Of a stretch of 64,000 nt of DNA, positions 37,904 to 46,470 are shown piece after piece. The stretch's first letter is position 1, and the number at the start of each line of letters is the position of its first letter. The stretch is from JAFAGX01 sp035622175 (GTDB lineage: Bacteria; Acidobacteriota; Terriglobia; Terriglobales; Acidobacteriaceae), in contig DASPVV010000081.1 in assembly GCA_035622175.1 (NCBI GenBank), positions 17,425 to 81,424 on the forward strand. Reading direction: 5' to 3'. Under the pieces are notes generated by a model. It was not told the origin of the DNA, did not search any database, and worked only from the letters and a program-made list of their open reading frames with translations. A program made the translations under genes and the position numbers.

Positions 37904-39880
37904 CTAGACCAGCCACCAGGCCAGAAACTGGGCAAAAAGCTGGCTGCAGAAGGTCCAATCATTCACCAGCTTTCGCGCTGGGGCGGTCACGGCTTTGACC
38001 ACGTAGCTGTTATTGAAATTGTTGCGATCGAGCTCGATCCGGTGTTCCGGATCAATCGCAACCGACTGTATGCGTGCTCTTTTTAGGTACGCGTATTTCA
38101 CCCAGCGGTCCCGGCCATCCCAGTGCTCACGGATTCGCTCACCGTTCTCGAACTTCACTTCGAATTCGACGGGGAAAACAAAATCGTTGCGACGATGAAT
38201 CCACAGGTTCGAGACGTATTCGGTCTGCCCGGGTTTTTCGTGCGCCTGTTCCCGATACCAGTCGAGGGGATAGGAGCTGACTTTGAGGACCTCATAATCA
38301 AGCACTTCCGTGCCGTACACCGCTTGGTTAAAGTACCAGCGCAGGTCCTTGCCGGAAACCTCCTCGATGGTCTTCAGAAAGTCTTCTTTGGTCGGGTGGG
38401 TAAAACGATAACGCAGGAAATAGGTGTGCATCGCCTGGCGCAGGTTGTCTTCGCCCAGGATACCTTCGAGGGTGAGCAACACGCAGGCGGTTTTGCCATA
38501 GCTGATCCCTCCATAGGAAGTAGAATCGGCATACTGCCATCCGTTACGAGCCATGGGATCGAGGTCGGCTGCTTCGAGATACTCTAGCCTGAGTGCCTCC
38601 CGGTCCCCCAGAGTGACACCCGCCAAATTGATGACCGAAGTCGCCGGGCCGAACACAGAGTCCAACACCTTGACTTCGCTGTAGCTATTGATGCCCTCAT
38701 CCATCCACGCATCTTCAAATTCGTTCGTCGCCACCATCCCATACCAGTACTGATGCCCGAATTCATGCACCAAGACCACTTCGGGAAGCAGCAAGCCTCG
38801 GGGTACGAACCAACTGGTTCCGCCGGTGATGAAGGTGGGATACTCCATGCCATACGCCGCAGAGCCAGGTTCGGGATCGACCACGGTCAAGGTCTTGTAC
38901 GGATAGGGCCCGTACCAGCGCTCAAAGCGGTCCATCGTTTCTTTGACAATCCGGTCATGCCGTTCGGCTTGGCTCCAGTGGGAAGGTTGCATCATGATCC
39001 GGATCTTCACCGGCCCCATGCTGCCCTGAAAGATGTCGTAATAATCTTTGTAGTGCGGGCTCACCGTCCAGGCGAAGTCGTGGATATCGTCGCCGTGATA
39101 AGTGACGGTTTTCGTGCCATCCCGGTTGTTGACCGTGCCGAGTTCAACTCCGCTCGCCCCCACAACTTCGTTCTGAGGCACGGTAAGCTTCACGTCATAG
39201 ACGCCAAAATCGGCGAAGAACTCGGTGTAGGCGTGGAACTGGTGGCAATTCCACGCCCCCTGCCACCAGACCCCGACCTTGGGAAACCATTGCCCAGCCA
39301 GCAGGAAATCCCGGTTCCAGCCAGTACGTTCCAAAGTTTCCGGAAACTGATCGTGAAACTTGATCTTGAACTCGACGTATCCCTCTGGCGGAACCGGCTT
39401 GGGCAGGCGCACTTCGACAACTGTCTTGTCTTGTTGGTTGTCATCATCGGGATGAATAAACTGCAACTGAGAGGTGAGATCGCCTTGATCGACAACCTCA
39501 AACTTCTCGATCTCATCTCGACCGTAGCTCTTCGGATCCCACCGGTCGAACCTTTGCCCCCGCGTGCCCTCGCGCTTGCCCTCGCCGACCCAGGTTGAGG
39601 TTGGCTGAAACCCGTTGAGATAGAGATGAAAGGGGAAGGTGTCCAGCGCTTGCCCGGTGAGGTTGTGGTAGGTGAGGGTTTCCGACGCGTCCAGAGTGTG
39701 CCGCTCGGCATCGTAGCGGGCCTCGATGTCGTAGTGCACTACTCGCTCGGACAGCGGCGTCGGCGCGTTGATGGCCGAGAGGGTGGCCGGGATGGAGAGA
39801 GGGACACTGGCGACTTGAGCCCGTACTCCGATGGCTCCCGAGAGTAAGAAAATACACACCGACCCCGCGGGTTTGAGCAT
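37904..39880 (-). CDS. Exported M1-family zinc aminopeptidase
   Basis: The protein has 658 residues with a signal peptide (about 1-22). It has an N-terminal M1 beta-domain (YDIEARYDAERHTLDASETLTY in part), the exopeptidase-type motif GMEYPTFIT in place of GAMEN, and the zinc motif HEFGHQ at about 371-376 with the downstream Glu in NEFEDAWMDEG. The family removes N-terminal residues from peptides. The last about 20 residues are hydrophobic (CSQLFAQFLAWWLV), possibly a membrane-associated tail. The gene is divergent from the BlaI/M56 operon, and its upstream region contains the first 18-bp operator, so it may also be affected by that repressor. Confidence 0.9.
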   Translation of the reverse strand: MLKPAGSVCIFLLSGAIGVRAQVASVPLSIPATLSAINAPTPLSERVVHYDIEARYDAERHTLDASETLTYHNLTGQALDTFPFHLYLNGFQPTSTWVGEGKREGTRGQRFDRWDPKSYGRDEIEKFEVVDQGDLTSQLQFIHPDDDNQQDKTVVEVRLPKPVPPEGYVEFKIKFHDQFPETLERTGWNRDFLLAGQWFPKVGVWWQGAWNCHQFHAYTEFFADFGVYDVKLTVPQNEVVGASGVELGTVNNRDGTKTVTYHGDDIHDFAWTVSPHYKDYYDIFQGSMGPVKIRIMMQPSHWSQAERHDRIVKETMDRFERWYGPYPYKTLTVVDPEPGSAAYGMEYPTFITGGTSWFVPRGLLLPEVVLVHEFGHQYWYGMVATNEFEDAWMDEGINSYSEVKVLDSVFGPATSVINLAGVTLGDREALRLEYLEAADLDPMARNGWQYADSTSYGGISYGKTACVLLTLEGILGEDNLRQAMHTYFLRYRFTHPTKEDFLKTIEEVSGKDLRWYFNQAVYGTEVLDYEVLKVSSYPLDWYREQAHEKPGQTEYVSNLWIHRRNDFVFPVEFEVKFENGERIREHWDGRDRWVKYAYLKRARIQSVAIDPEHRIELDRNNFNNSYVVKAVTAPARKLVNDWTFCSQLFAQFLAWWLV

Positions 39881-40099
39881 GCCGCAACCTCTGCTGCGCG
39901 TAGACTCAGCTTCGCTACAACATCATAGCGGAATGGCCCTGGCCGAGGTTGGATCCCTTCGTCTCTGCTCCCGGGGAACCCACCTCGCCGGGGCGCGTGC
40001 CCAGCAGGTGGGCGACAACTATCGGACTTCGCGCCGGAGAATGAGCCCGCCTCCTCCGCCGATCGATTCTGTACCAGGCAACCATCCTCAACGAGGGTG

Positions 40100-40117
40100 C
40101 AACTAAATGTTTAGTTG
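40100..40117. promoter_or_regulatory. 18-bp palindromic operator upstream of blaI-like gene
   Basis: The site caactaaatgtttagttg has perfect 8-bp arms around a TG centre. It overlaps the -35 box (TTGACG, 40115-40120) of the promoter reading into the BlaI-family gene, as expected for autorepression. A near-identical palindrome of the same length precedes the HtrA gene at 41908. Confidence 0.75.
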
Positions 40118-40143
40118 ACGTTCTTGGATGTGGGTCGTCTAAA
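40115..40143 (+). promoter_or_regulatory. Promoter of the BlaI-M56 operon
   Basis: TTGACG (40115-40120) and TCTAAA (40138-40143) are separated by 17 bases, placing transcription start near 40150 and giving a short leader to the GTG at 40165. The -35 box shares three bases with the 18-bp palindrome, so repressor binding would block polymerase. Confidence 0.55.
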
Positions 40144-40164
40144 CAGTAGCGACCAGGAGGAGCT

Positions 40165-40548
40165 GTGCCGCCGACGAAATCCGCGACTCTGACCGAAGCC
40201 GAGCTGCGGCTCATGGAGGTGCTCTGGGAGAGGGGTTCCTCGACCGTGCAGCAAGTTCTCGAGGCCCTCCCGAAAAGGCCGGCCTTAGCCTACAACTCCG
40301 TGCTGACTACCATGCGCATTCTCGAGAAAAAAGGATACGTCAGGCACCTGAAGGATGGCCGGGCGCACGTGTATACGTCCGTCATCGAGCGGCAAGAGGC
40401 TACGCGGTCGGAAATCAGTCATTTGGTGCATCGTTTCTTCAAGAATTCCCGCGACCTTCTCCTGCTGAACATGCTCGAGGAGAGCAGCATCGACGAGCAG
40501 GAACTAGACCGCCTGCGTCAGTTCTTCGAATCCGGGAAGCCAAAATGA
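40165..40548 (+). CDS. BlaI/MecI/CopY-family transcriptional repressor
   Basis: The protein has 127 residues from a GTG preceded by ggagg at good spacing. The winged-helix domain shows the family signature TEAELRLMEVLWERGSSTVQ, YNSVLTTMRILEKKGYVRH and GRAHVY, and the C-terminal dimerisation helices follow (about 80-127). It overlaps the M56 peptidase gene by ATGA. In characterised systems the M56 sensor triggers cleavage or release of the repressor. Here the target is probably the two 18-bp palindromes, one at its own promoter and one before the HtrA gene (inference). Confidence 0.93.
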   Translation: MPPTKSATLTEAELRLMEVLWERGSSTVQQVLEALPKRPALAYNSVLTTMRILEKKGYVRHLKDGRAHVYTSVIERQEATRSEISHLVHRFFKNSRDLLLLNMLEESSIDEQELDRLRQFFESGKPK

Positions 40549-41891
40549 GCCTGACCCACTTTCAGCAGGCGATCGCATGGATGGCGGAGCGGTTGTGCAA
40601 CGGTGTGCCCGAAGGCATCGTCGTGGCCCTGCTTACCTGGTTTTCTTTGCGGATCGTCGGCGGCAAGAATTCGAGCACGCGTTTTGCGGTTTGGGGCTTG
40701 GCATTCCTGACCATTGTTGTACTGCCGCTCGCCGGCGGTTGGACCGCGAGTTATTCCGCGAGCCACCGCAGCCTATCGTCGGTGATTGCAGTCCCGATTT
40801 CCTGGGCGAAGCACCTAGTTTTGGTCTGGATGGCGATTGCCGCCGTGGGCTTGAGCCGAGTCGCCGTCGGACTGTGGAATTTAAGAACCCTGCGCGCCGA
40901 TCATACCGCCATCGATCCGCGGTCGCTCCCTCCTGAACTGGAGCGCACCTTGCGAGAGTTCGAGCCTTGGCGCAGGGTGAGCGTCGGTGTTTCCCGGCGC
41001 CTGTCGGTTCCGGCAGCGATCGGCTTTTTTCAACCCATGATCCTGTTGCCGGCATGGACTCTGAGCGAGTTGTCACCCGAGGAGCTGAACTCGATTCTGA
41101 TCCACGAACTCGCTCACTTGCGCCGCTGGGACGACTGGACAAACCTGGGGCAAAGAATCATACGCGCACTCTTGTTTTTCCACCCCGCCATTTGGTGGAT
41201 CGACCGACAACTCTCGTTGCAGCGGGAGATGGCGTGCGACGATCACGTATTGTCCCGAATCGAGAACCCTCGGAGCTATGCCGAGTGCCTGGTGACGGTG
41301 GCCGAAAAGAGCCTGTTCCGTCGCGGACTGGGGCTCGCACAAGCCGCCGTGAGAGGCATGCGGCAGACCTCCCGGCGAGTGGCGGAAATTCTAGCCGCGA
41401 ATCATCCCCGGACAGTACGGGTCTGGAAGCCAGTGGTAGGTTTCGTTGCCGCGTTCTCTGCTCTCGGCGTGATGTGGCTGGCGCGAGCTCCGGAACTGGT
41501 GGTGGTTCGTGACCCGATGGCGGTCGCGGCGGTTGCTCGGCCGCTATCCTCGACAACGGCCAGGGCTCCCGAAAATGCGGTGCTGGCCAAATTCGAGGGA
41601 GGCGGCAGCTGGGAGGGTCGCACCCACGCATCCGCGGTGCCGCCGCGTAACCTTCCTCAGCCCGACGGGTTTGAGGTTAGGGCGGTTCCGCGACGGTTCA
41701 AAGCCCAACTCAGGCCGGCCGCCACCTTGGCGGCCAGCCAAATGCCGATGGAAACGGTGGTGGTCGTGACGCGCACCGAGTCCCAAGCAGGACCTCGATG
41801 GACGGTGTGTGTGTGGCGCATCAGCCTTGTCACCTCAGACTCGGGTGGACCCCAAAGCGCCCGGCCATTCGATTGGAGAGTACGAATTTAA
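40545..41891 (+). CDS. BlaR1-type M56-family membrane metallopeptidase
   Basis: The protein has 448 residues, translationally coupled to the repressor by ATGA. N-terminal membrane segments (about 18-70, 85-110) precede the gluzincin motif HELAH (187-191), followed by LFFHPAIWWIDRQLSLQREMACDDHVL, the family hallmark with the third ligand Glu. Another membrane segment lies near 305-325. The C-terminal region of about 120 residues lacks any penicillin-binding or TonB domain, so the sensed signal is unknown and probably is not a beta-lactam. The expected role is signal-induced inactivation of the repressor. Confidence 0.9.
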   Translation: MSLTHFQQAIAWMAERLCNGVPEGIVVALLTWFSLRIVGGKNSSTRFAVWGLAFLTIVVLPLAGGWTASYSASHRSLSSVIAVPISWAKHLVLVWMAIAAVGLSRVAVGLWNLRTLRADHTAIDPRSLPPELERTLREFEPWRRVSVGVSRRLSVPAAIGFFQPMILLPAWTLSELSPEELNSILIHELAHLRRWDDWTNLGQRIIRALLFFHPAIWWIDRQLSLQREMACDDHVLSRIENPRSYAECLVTVAEKSLFRRGLGLAQAAVRGMRQTSRRVAEILAANHPRTVRVWKPVVGFVAAFSALGVMWLARAPELVVVRDPMAVAAVARPLSSTTARAPENAVLAKFEGGGSWEGRTHASAVPPRNLPQPDGFEVRAVPRRFKAQLRPAATLAASQMPMETVVVVTRTESQAGPRWTVCVWRISLVTSDSGGPQSARPFDWRVRI

Positions 41892-41907
41892 AATTTTTTA
41901 TGGTGAA

Positions 41908-41925
41908 CAACTAAACAATTAGTTG
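41908..41925. promoter_or_regulatory. 18-bp palindromic operator upstream of HtrA gene
   Basis: The site caactaaacaattagttg has 7-bp perfect arms around four central bases and matches the site at 40100 in length and arms. It lies 25 bases before the HtrA ATG, just downstream of a possible -10 (TTTTAT, 41896-41901) and -35 (TTGGAG, 41873-41878), so it would cover the transcription start. Confidence 0.7.
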
Positions 41926-41950
41926 CTAATAAATAAGGAGAAGAAAAACT

Positions 41951-43477
41951 ATGAAGACTTGGATCATGAAAGCTCAAAATGCGGTCAAGCGACACTTAGC
42001 GGTGTCGATGATCGCTCTTGCCGCTCTCGGGGCCTGGACCGGTTATGAAACCATCCGCCCGATGACGGCCAAGGCGGCGATGCCACCGGCAGCGGCAGCA
42101 CCACTGGATGACAGCAGCATCAGTCCGCTGCTTTCGCTCGATCGCGCCATGGAGACTCTGGCGGCTCGCGTGACGCCGGCCATCGTCAACATTGCGGTCA
42201 CGTCGAAAACCAAGCCGGCGCAGGCGGAGGGCGAAATGCCAGAAGAGATGCCGCGTGGGTTCGGCCCGTTCTCCGATCCCAGGATGTTTCCCCATTCCGA
42301 GCACTCTCAGATCGAGCATGTGGGCGGCAGCGGAGTCATTGTTTCCCCCAGTGGCTACATTGTGACCAATCAGCATGTGGTCGATGGTGCGGTCGACATC
42401 CGCGTCACGCTGAGCAATCGCAAGATCTTGTCGGCGAAACTGGTTGGCAGTGACCCGCTGACCGACTTGGCGGTCCTCAAGGTGGAGGGGAAAGATCTGC
42501 CTAGCGTACCTTGGGGCAACTCGGCGGACCTCCATCCCGGGCAGACTGTTCTGGCCTTTGGCAACCCGTTTGGCTTCCGCTTTACGGTGACGCGCGGAAT
42601 CGTCAGCGCGCTGAACCGTCCCAACCCTTACTCCGATGATCCCCGCAAACCCGGCGGATTTATTCAGACCGATGCTGCGATCAACCAGGGCAACTCCGGT
42701 GGTCCGCTGGTCGACGTGCGCGGTGAAATCGTCGGCATCAACACCTTCCTGATCTCTCCCTCGGGCGCTTTTTCCGGCATGGGCTTCGCCATACCCAGCC
42801 AGATCGTACAGCCTACGGTCGACACGCTGATTCGTGACGGGAAGGTGACGCACGCTTACCTAGGGATTGGGATCAACGACGTGACACCGGAAAACGCCAA
42901 GTTCTTCAAGGCGGGCGAGGCCACCGGTGCCGTCATTACCGAAGTGAACCCGGGTTCCCCGGCAGCGAATGCGGGCCTGAAAGTCGGCGATGTGATCACT
43001 GAATTCGAAGGCCAGAAGATCATGGATGCGACCGACCTGCAGGTTGTTGTGGGCGAGAAGCGTCCTGGCACGACGATCAAACTCGGCCTGGTGCGGGACG
43101 GCAAGGCGATGACGATGCCGGTCACGCTCGAAGCCATGGGCAGCCACCCCAAGGCGACGAACGAAGTCAGTGAGAACGGTGGCAAGATGCATTGGGGGCT
43201 CGGCCTGGCGGATCTGACTCCGGAGGTGCGGGACGAACTGCAAGCGCCAAGCGATCTGCACGGTGCGGTGGTCGAGGGCGTCGAACCGGGCAGTCCGGCA
43301 GATGATGCTGGCTTGCGCCAGGGAGACGTCATCACGCAGGTGAATCGCAGGAATGTCGGAAGTGCCTCGGATATAAAGCAGGCGCTTTCCGATGTGCCCA
43401 AAGGAGAGGATGCGCTGGTTCTGATTTGGGCAAACGGCGGCAGCGCCTTCCGCGTCTTGCACGCTCCAGGAGCATGA
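41951..43477 (+). CDS. htrA: HtrA/DegP-family periplasmic serine protease
   Basis: The protein has 508 residues with an N-terminal signal or anchor (about 14-32) and a ribosome-binding site aaggag upstream. The trypsin-like domain has the triad His142 (TNQHVVDG), Asp172 (LTDLAVL) and Ser249 (INQGNSGGPLV). Two PDZ domains follow (about 295-385 and 415-505, the first with AYLGIGINDVTPENA). Such proteins degrade or refold damaged envelope proteins. It sits downstream of the BlaI/M56 pair and has its own copy of the operator, so it is the likely effector of that signalling unit (inference). Confidence 0.95.
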   Translation: MKTWIMKAQNAVKRHLAVSMIALAALGAWTGYETIRPMTAKAAMPPAAAAPLDDSSISPLLSLDRAMETLAARVTPAIVNIAVTSKTKPAQAEGEMPEEMPRGFGPFSDPRMFPHSEHSQIEHVGGSGVIVSPSGYIVTNQHVVDGAVDIRVTLSNRKILSAKLVGSDPLTDLAVLKVEGKDLPSVPWGNSADLHPGQTVLAFGNPFGFRFTVTRGIVSALNRPNPYSDDPRKPGGFIQTDAAINQGNSGGPLVDVRGEIVGINTFLISPSGAFSGMGFAIPSQIVQPTVDTLIRDGKVTHAYLGIGINDVTPENAKFFKAGEATGAVITEVNPGSPAANAGLKVGDVITEFEGQKIMDATDLQVVVGEKRPGTTIKLGLVRDGKAMTMPVTLEAMGSHPKATNEVSENGGKMHWGLGLADLTPEVRDELQAPSDLHGAVVEGVEPGSPADDAGLRQGDVITQVNRRNVGSASDIKQALSDVPKGEDALVLIWANGGSAFRVLHAPGA

Positions 43478-43504
43478 GGCGTCGCTTCTTGCGGGCCGTG
43501 GGTT

Positions 43505-43528
43505 CGGAGCCTGCTTGCGCAGGCTCCG
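43505..43528. repeat. Perfect 10-bp stem hairpin after HtrA gene
   Basis: cggagcctgc, a ttgc loop, and gcaggctccg form a perfect 10-bp stem 28 bases after the HtrA stop. There is no T tract. It may act as a transcript end or 3' stabiliser, or be a dispersed intergenic repeat; no second copy was noticed in this window. Confidence 0.45.
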
Positions 43529-43623
43529 GCCCCGCTTCTGCCTGCGGGCGCATCCGCTCGACCCTGGATTCGAGTCCTGATTTGCCAAGAAAACCCGCTC
43601 CGGGCCGGCTCGGCGGGGCAAGC

Positions 43624-44361
43624 TCAAATGGACTTTACCGGAATCACCGTCAGATCTTCCACCAGTCCGACTTCCTTCTGCAGAAACGGTTCGGCATAGG
43701 TTACGCCGCCCAGCATGCCGTAAAAGCGCGCCATTGTTTCCACTCGCGATCGGATCTCGGACTGAGCGGGGAAAAGATCCTTGCCCGCGTCCTGATCGCT
43801 GAACTGCGACCGGTACGCCATAATGGCCCGGAAACGGGTCTCGAACTGCTCGCTGATATCGACCACGAATGTCGGTCGGATATCGTGATAAAGCGTGGCG
43901 TAGATGATCTTGAAGGGGCGGTGTGGCGGCAGAGTTTCCCCCGACAACCCCGGCCGGGTCAGCGCCACCTTCGCCAATCCAGCCACGAAGCATGCTTCGT
44001 ATCCCAGTCCCGACGCCGTGTAGTGATCGGGATGACGGCCTTTCCAGTAGGGCAGGATGACGACCCCGGGGCGCTGGTCGCGAATGACCCGCGCCACCTT
44101 CAGACGATTCTCCCAGGTGTTTTCCACCCGGCCATCGGGTATATCGAGCGCCTGCCGCCACGAGACCTCAAGGAGACTCGCCGCCTCCTCCGCCTCGCGT
44201 TTCCGGTCCGCCGCCGTGCCGCGCGTTCCCATCTCCCCTTGGGTGAGATCGAGAATGCCGGTGCGATGCCCGCGCCGCGCCATCTTCAGCAGCGTTCCTC
44301 CGCAGGTCTGCTCGGCGTCATCGCGGTGAGCGGCAATGGCAAGGACGTCGAGAGTTGCCAT
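43624..44361 (-). CDS. bshB1: PIG-L-family deacetylase, BshB1-like (bacillithiol pathway)
   Basis: The protein has 245 residues from the ATG at 44361 (MATLDVLAIAAHRDD), chosen over the longer frame because the family starts here. The zinc motif reads AHRDD, the form seen in many BshB1-like proteins instead of AHPDD. It is followed by GGTLLKMARRGHRTGILDLT, EMGTRG, REAEEAA and the HPDHYTA motif with the third ligand. BshB1 removes acetate from GlcNAc-malate during bacillithiol synthesis. No BshA or BshC gene is present in the window, so the pathway assignment rests on sequence likeness alone. It ends a minus-strand run after ispA. Confidence 0.8.
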   Translation of the reverse strand: MATLDVLAIAAHRDDAEQTCGGTLLKMARRGHRTGILDLTQGEMGTRGTAADRKREAEEAASLLEVSWRQALDIPDGRVENTWENRLKVARVIRDQRPGVVILPYWKGRHPDHYTASGLGYEACFVAGLAKVALTRPGLSGETLPPHRPFKIIYATLYHDIRPTFVVDISEQFETRFRAIMAYRSQFSDQDAGKDLFPAQSEIRSRVETMARFYGMLGGVTYAEPFLQKEVGLVEDLTVIPVKSI

Positions 44362-44599
44362 AAGCATGTCAGCCGAAGAAGGATACAGACATACTTTGAA
44401 GCCAGGCAATCGCCCGGCGCGGGCGTGAAGGAGAGAAGCGCGCGGCGCAGACCAGCGTTGGTAGCGATGAATATGCCCAGCCGGAGGACACGCGAGTCGA
44501 CCTCGATGGAGTTCATTCTACACGGGCAGGGGACGGCGGTTCGATGGCAGCGCCTCGGGCGCGCTTTCCTCGGACTCAGCCCTTTCGCAATGACACCAG

Positions 44600-45481
44600 T
44601 TATTTCTTTCGTTCCACCAGAAAGCGGGTCAGAGATTTTAATATTTCCGCTTGGGTTCCGAAGGCCTCGAGTGAACTTAAGGCCTTCTGCACCAAGATAT
44701 CGGCCTTCTTCAGCGACTCATCGATCCCAAACAATGCCGGATAAGTGGCCTTTTCCGCCGCGGTATCCTTTCCCGCCGTCTTCCCCAACTGCTCGGAGCT
44801 TTGCGTGACGTCGAGCACGTCGTCGACGATTTGGAAGGCCAGCCCGATGGCCTGTCCATAGCATCGCAGCCGCTTCACCGCATCTTCGCTTGCTTCCCCG
44901 TATAGTCCACCGCTGACGGCGCTGGCCGTGATGAGAGCTGCGGTTTTGGACTGATGAATGTATTCGAGCGTGGCCAGATCGGGTTTTCGATGTTCCGCTT
45001 CCAAATCGACGACCTGGCCACCGATCATGCCGCCCAGCGTCCCGGTACCATGGGCAATCTCCTCGATGATGCCTACGCGGGCCTCCGCCCGACACCTCAG
45101 TCGTGCCAGCACTTCATAGGCGCGGGTTTGTAGGGCATCTCCGGCTAGAATGGCAAGGGCCTCTCCAAAGGCTTTGTGGCAGGTGGGACGTCCCCGCCGC
45201 AGATCGTCGTTGTCGAGCGCCGGAAGGTCGTCGTGAATGAGGGAGTAGGTGTGCAGCATCTCCAAGGCCGCCCCCAACTCCTCAATGCCGTCGGGAAGAG
45301 AACCGACGACCAAGCGACCGGACTCCATGCACAAGATGGGCCGCAAACGTTTTCCGCCGGCAAACACACTATGGCGCATGGCCTGATGGATGGAAACCGG
45401 ATGCTGATTGGCTGTGGGCAGCAAACGGTGGAGGGCCGCGTCCGTGAGCTCCCGGCCGTGCTCGAGGGTAGCGGTGAGCAT
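44600..45481 (-). CDS. ispA: Polyprenyl (farnesyl/geranylgeranyl) diphosphate synthase
   Basis: The protein has 293 residues from the ATG at 45481. The frame is open to 45856, but that part has shadow-like composition. It shows GGKRLRP (IPP-binding), the first Asp-rich motif DDLPALDNDD (84-93) and the second motif QIVDDVLDVT near 215-224. The spacing and the HTYSLIH stretch before the first motif fit short-chain trans-prenyl synthases that make C15 or C20 chains from IPP and DMAPP. It lies downstream of xseB with one small gene between, close to the common xseB-ispA order. Confidence 0.92.
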   Translation of the reverse strand: MLTATLEHGRELTDAALHRLLPTANQHPVSIHQAMRHSVFAGGKRLRPILCMESGRLVVGSLPDGIEELGAALEMLHTYSLIHDDLPALDNDDLRRGRPTCHKAFGEALAILAGDALQTRAYEVLARLRCRAEARVGIIEEIAHGTGTLGGMIGGQVVDLEAEHRKPDLATLEYIHQSKTAALITASAVSGGLYGEASEDAVKRLRCYGQAIGLAFQIVDDVLDVTQSSEQLGKTAGKDTAAEKATYPALFGIDESLKKADILVQKALSSLEAFGTQAEILKSLTRFLVERKK

Positions 45482-45675
45482 GAGGCTGAGTATAGCAAGC
45501 CTCCATCTCAGAGCCTCAGGAGGGGAGGGAGTGCGAACCGGGAGCATGCGTCGGTCAGCTCGAAGATGACTCATCCTCGACGCGGCGCCTGGTGGGGGGG
45601 AATCACCACTCTCAAAGGGCTTCGACCGGGCTGCTCGAGGACTGGGGCGGCGTCGCTCTTGCGTGATCCGCCCCG

Positions 45676-46050
45676 TTACGCGGCGGCCGCGCGGGCGTGC
45701 GCCGAGCCAGCCAGCACCGCCCGGACGATGCCTTGGATATCCGACGAGGAAAAGACATCCAGGGCTCCAGCGTTCAAGGCCGCGGCCCACATTGCATCGT
45801 CCGCACAGCGATGGGTGCAGACAATGCTGGTGGCTGGAAAATCGCGGGCTAAGCACTCCACATCCGAAAACGAAGTTCTCTCCATGTCCACGATGGCTAC
45901 ACCGCTAGGATACTTGCTGATGCGGTTTCGCAGTTCGGTGAGTGAATGAACCTGGTGAAGGAACCGAAACGAATGGCTCAATGCAGAGACGAGAGATCGC
46001 TCGATCGCTGCGTCGCGCTGAAGCAGAACAACCACACTGTGCGGCTTCAT
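45676..46050 (-). CDS. Stand-alone receiver-like protein with degenerate active site
   Basis: The protein has 124 residues. The alternating strand/helix pattern fits a response-regulator receiver: SVVVLLQRDAAIERSL, then GVAIVDMERTSF with a possible phospho-Asp55, a VCTH strand and an ALNAGALDVFSSSD end. However, the N-terminal acidic pair is reduced to Arg12-Asp13, and the conserved Lys before the last helix is replaced in the VFSSS stretch. Normal phosphotransfer is therefore doubtful, and it may be a pseudo-receiver adaptor. No output domain is attached. It lies between xseB and ispA on the same strand, an unusual place for a signalling gene. Confidence 0.65.
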   Translation of the reverse strand: MKPHSVVVLLQRDAAIERSLVSALSHSFRFLHQVHSLTELRNRISKYPSGVAIVDMERTSFSDVECLARDFPATSIVCTHRCADDAMWAAALNAGALDVFSSSDIQGIVRAVLAGSAHARAAAA

Positions 46051-46151
46051 ATTTCCCTCGGGCTTCTACCGTGTGTGTTTCACGGTGACCTGGCCATGGC
46101 CGGACGACGCCACCTGCGCCCATCGCCATGGACATCCCTGCTTCCCAGCGG

Positions 46152-46391
46152 TCACTTGCGGGTAGGTGGAACCTCGCTCAACGGTTCCAGGGGCTCCGCC
46201 TGGAGCTTGCCATTTTGCTTTAAAAGAATCTCCACTTTGCCTTCCGCCTGGTCCAATTCCTTGCGGCAAGTGGAAGAAAGCTCGATCCCCTCTTCAAAGA
46301 GGGTGAGTGACTTCTCGAGCGGTACTTCTCCCTTCTCGAGTTCCTGAACGATTTTTTCCAGGCGCTCAAGGCACTGTTCAAACTTCGCCAA
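46152..46391 (-). CDS. xseB: Exodeoxyribonuclease VII small subunit
   Basis: The protein has 79 residues, starting at a TTG with aaggag about 8 bases upstream. The whole family pattern is present: FEQCLERLEKIVQELEKGEV, LEKSLTLFEEGIEL and CRKELDQAEGKVE. The small subunit binds in several copies to XseA to degrade single-stranded DNA into oligonucleotides. XseA is not in the window. The tail of about 15 residues is extra and Pro/Glu-rich. It lies 80 bases downstream of the homocysteine methyltransferase/MTHFR gene. Confidence 0.92.
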   Translation of the reverse strand: MAKFEQCLERLEKIVQELEKGEVPLEKSLTLFEEGIELSSTCRKELDQAEGKVEILLKQNGKLQAEPLEPLSEVPPTRK

Positions 46392-46470
46392 TGCGGTCGC
46401 TCCTTACCCCGTATTGTAATCCACGTCACCTGGCAACGTCGCGCGCCATGTGAAGTTGTGGGAACGGGAT

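Noticed and set aside
44362..44599. Frame extending upstream of the BshB1-like start
   Set aside because: The family N-terminus begins at 44361 and the extra residues have no conserved pattern.
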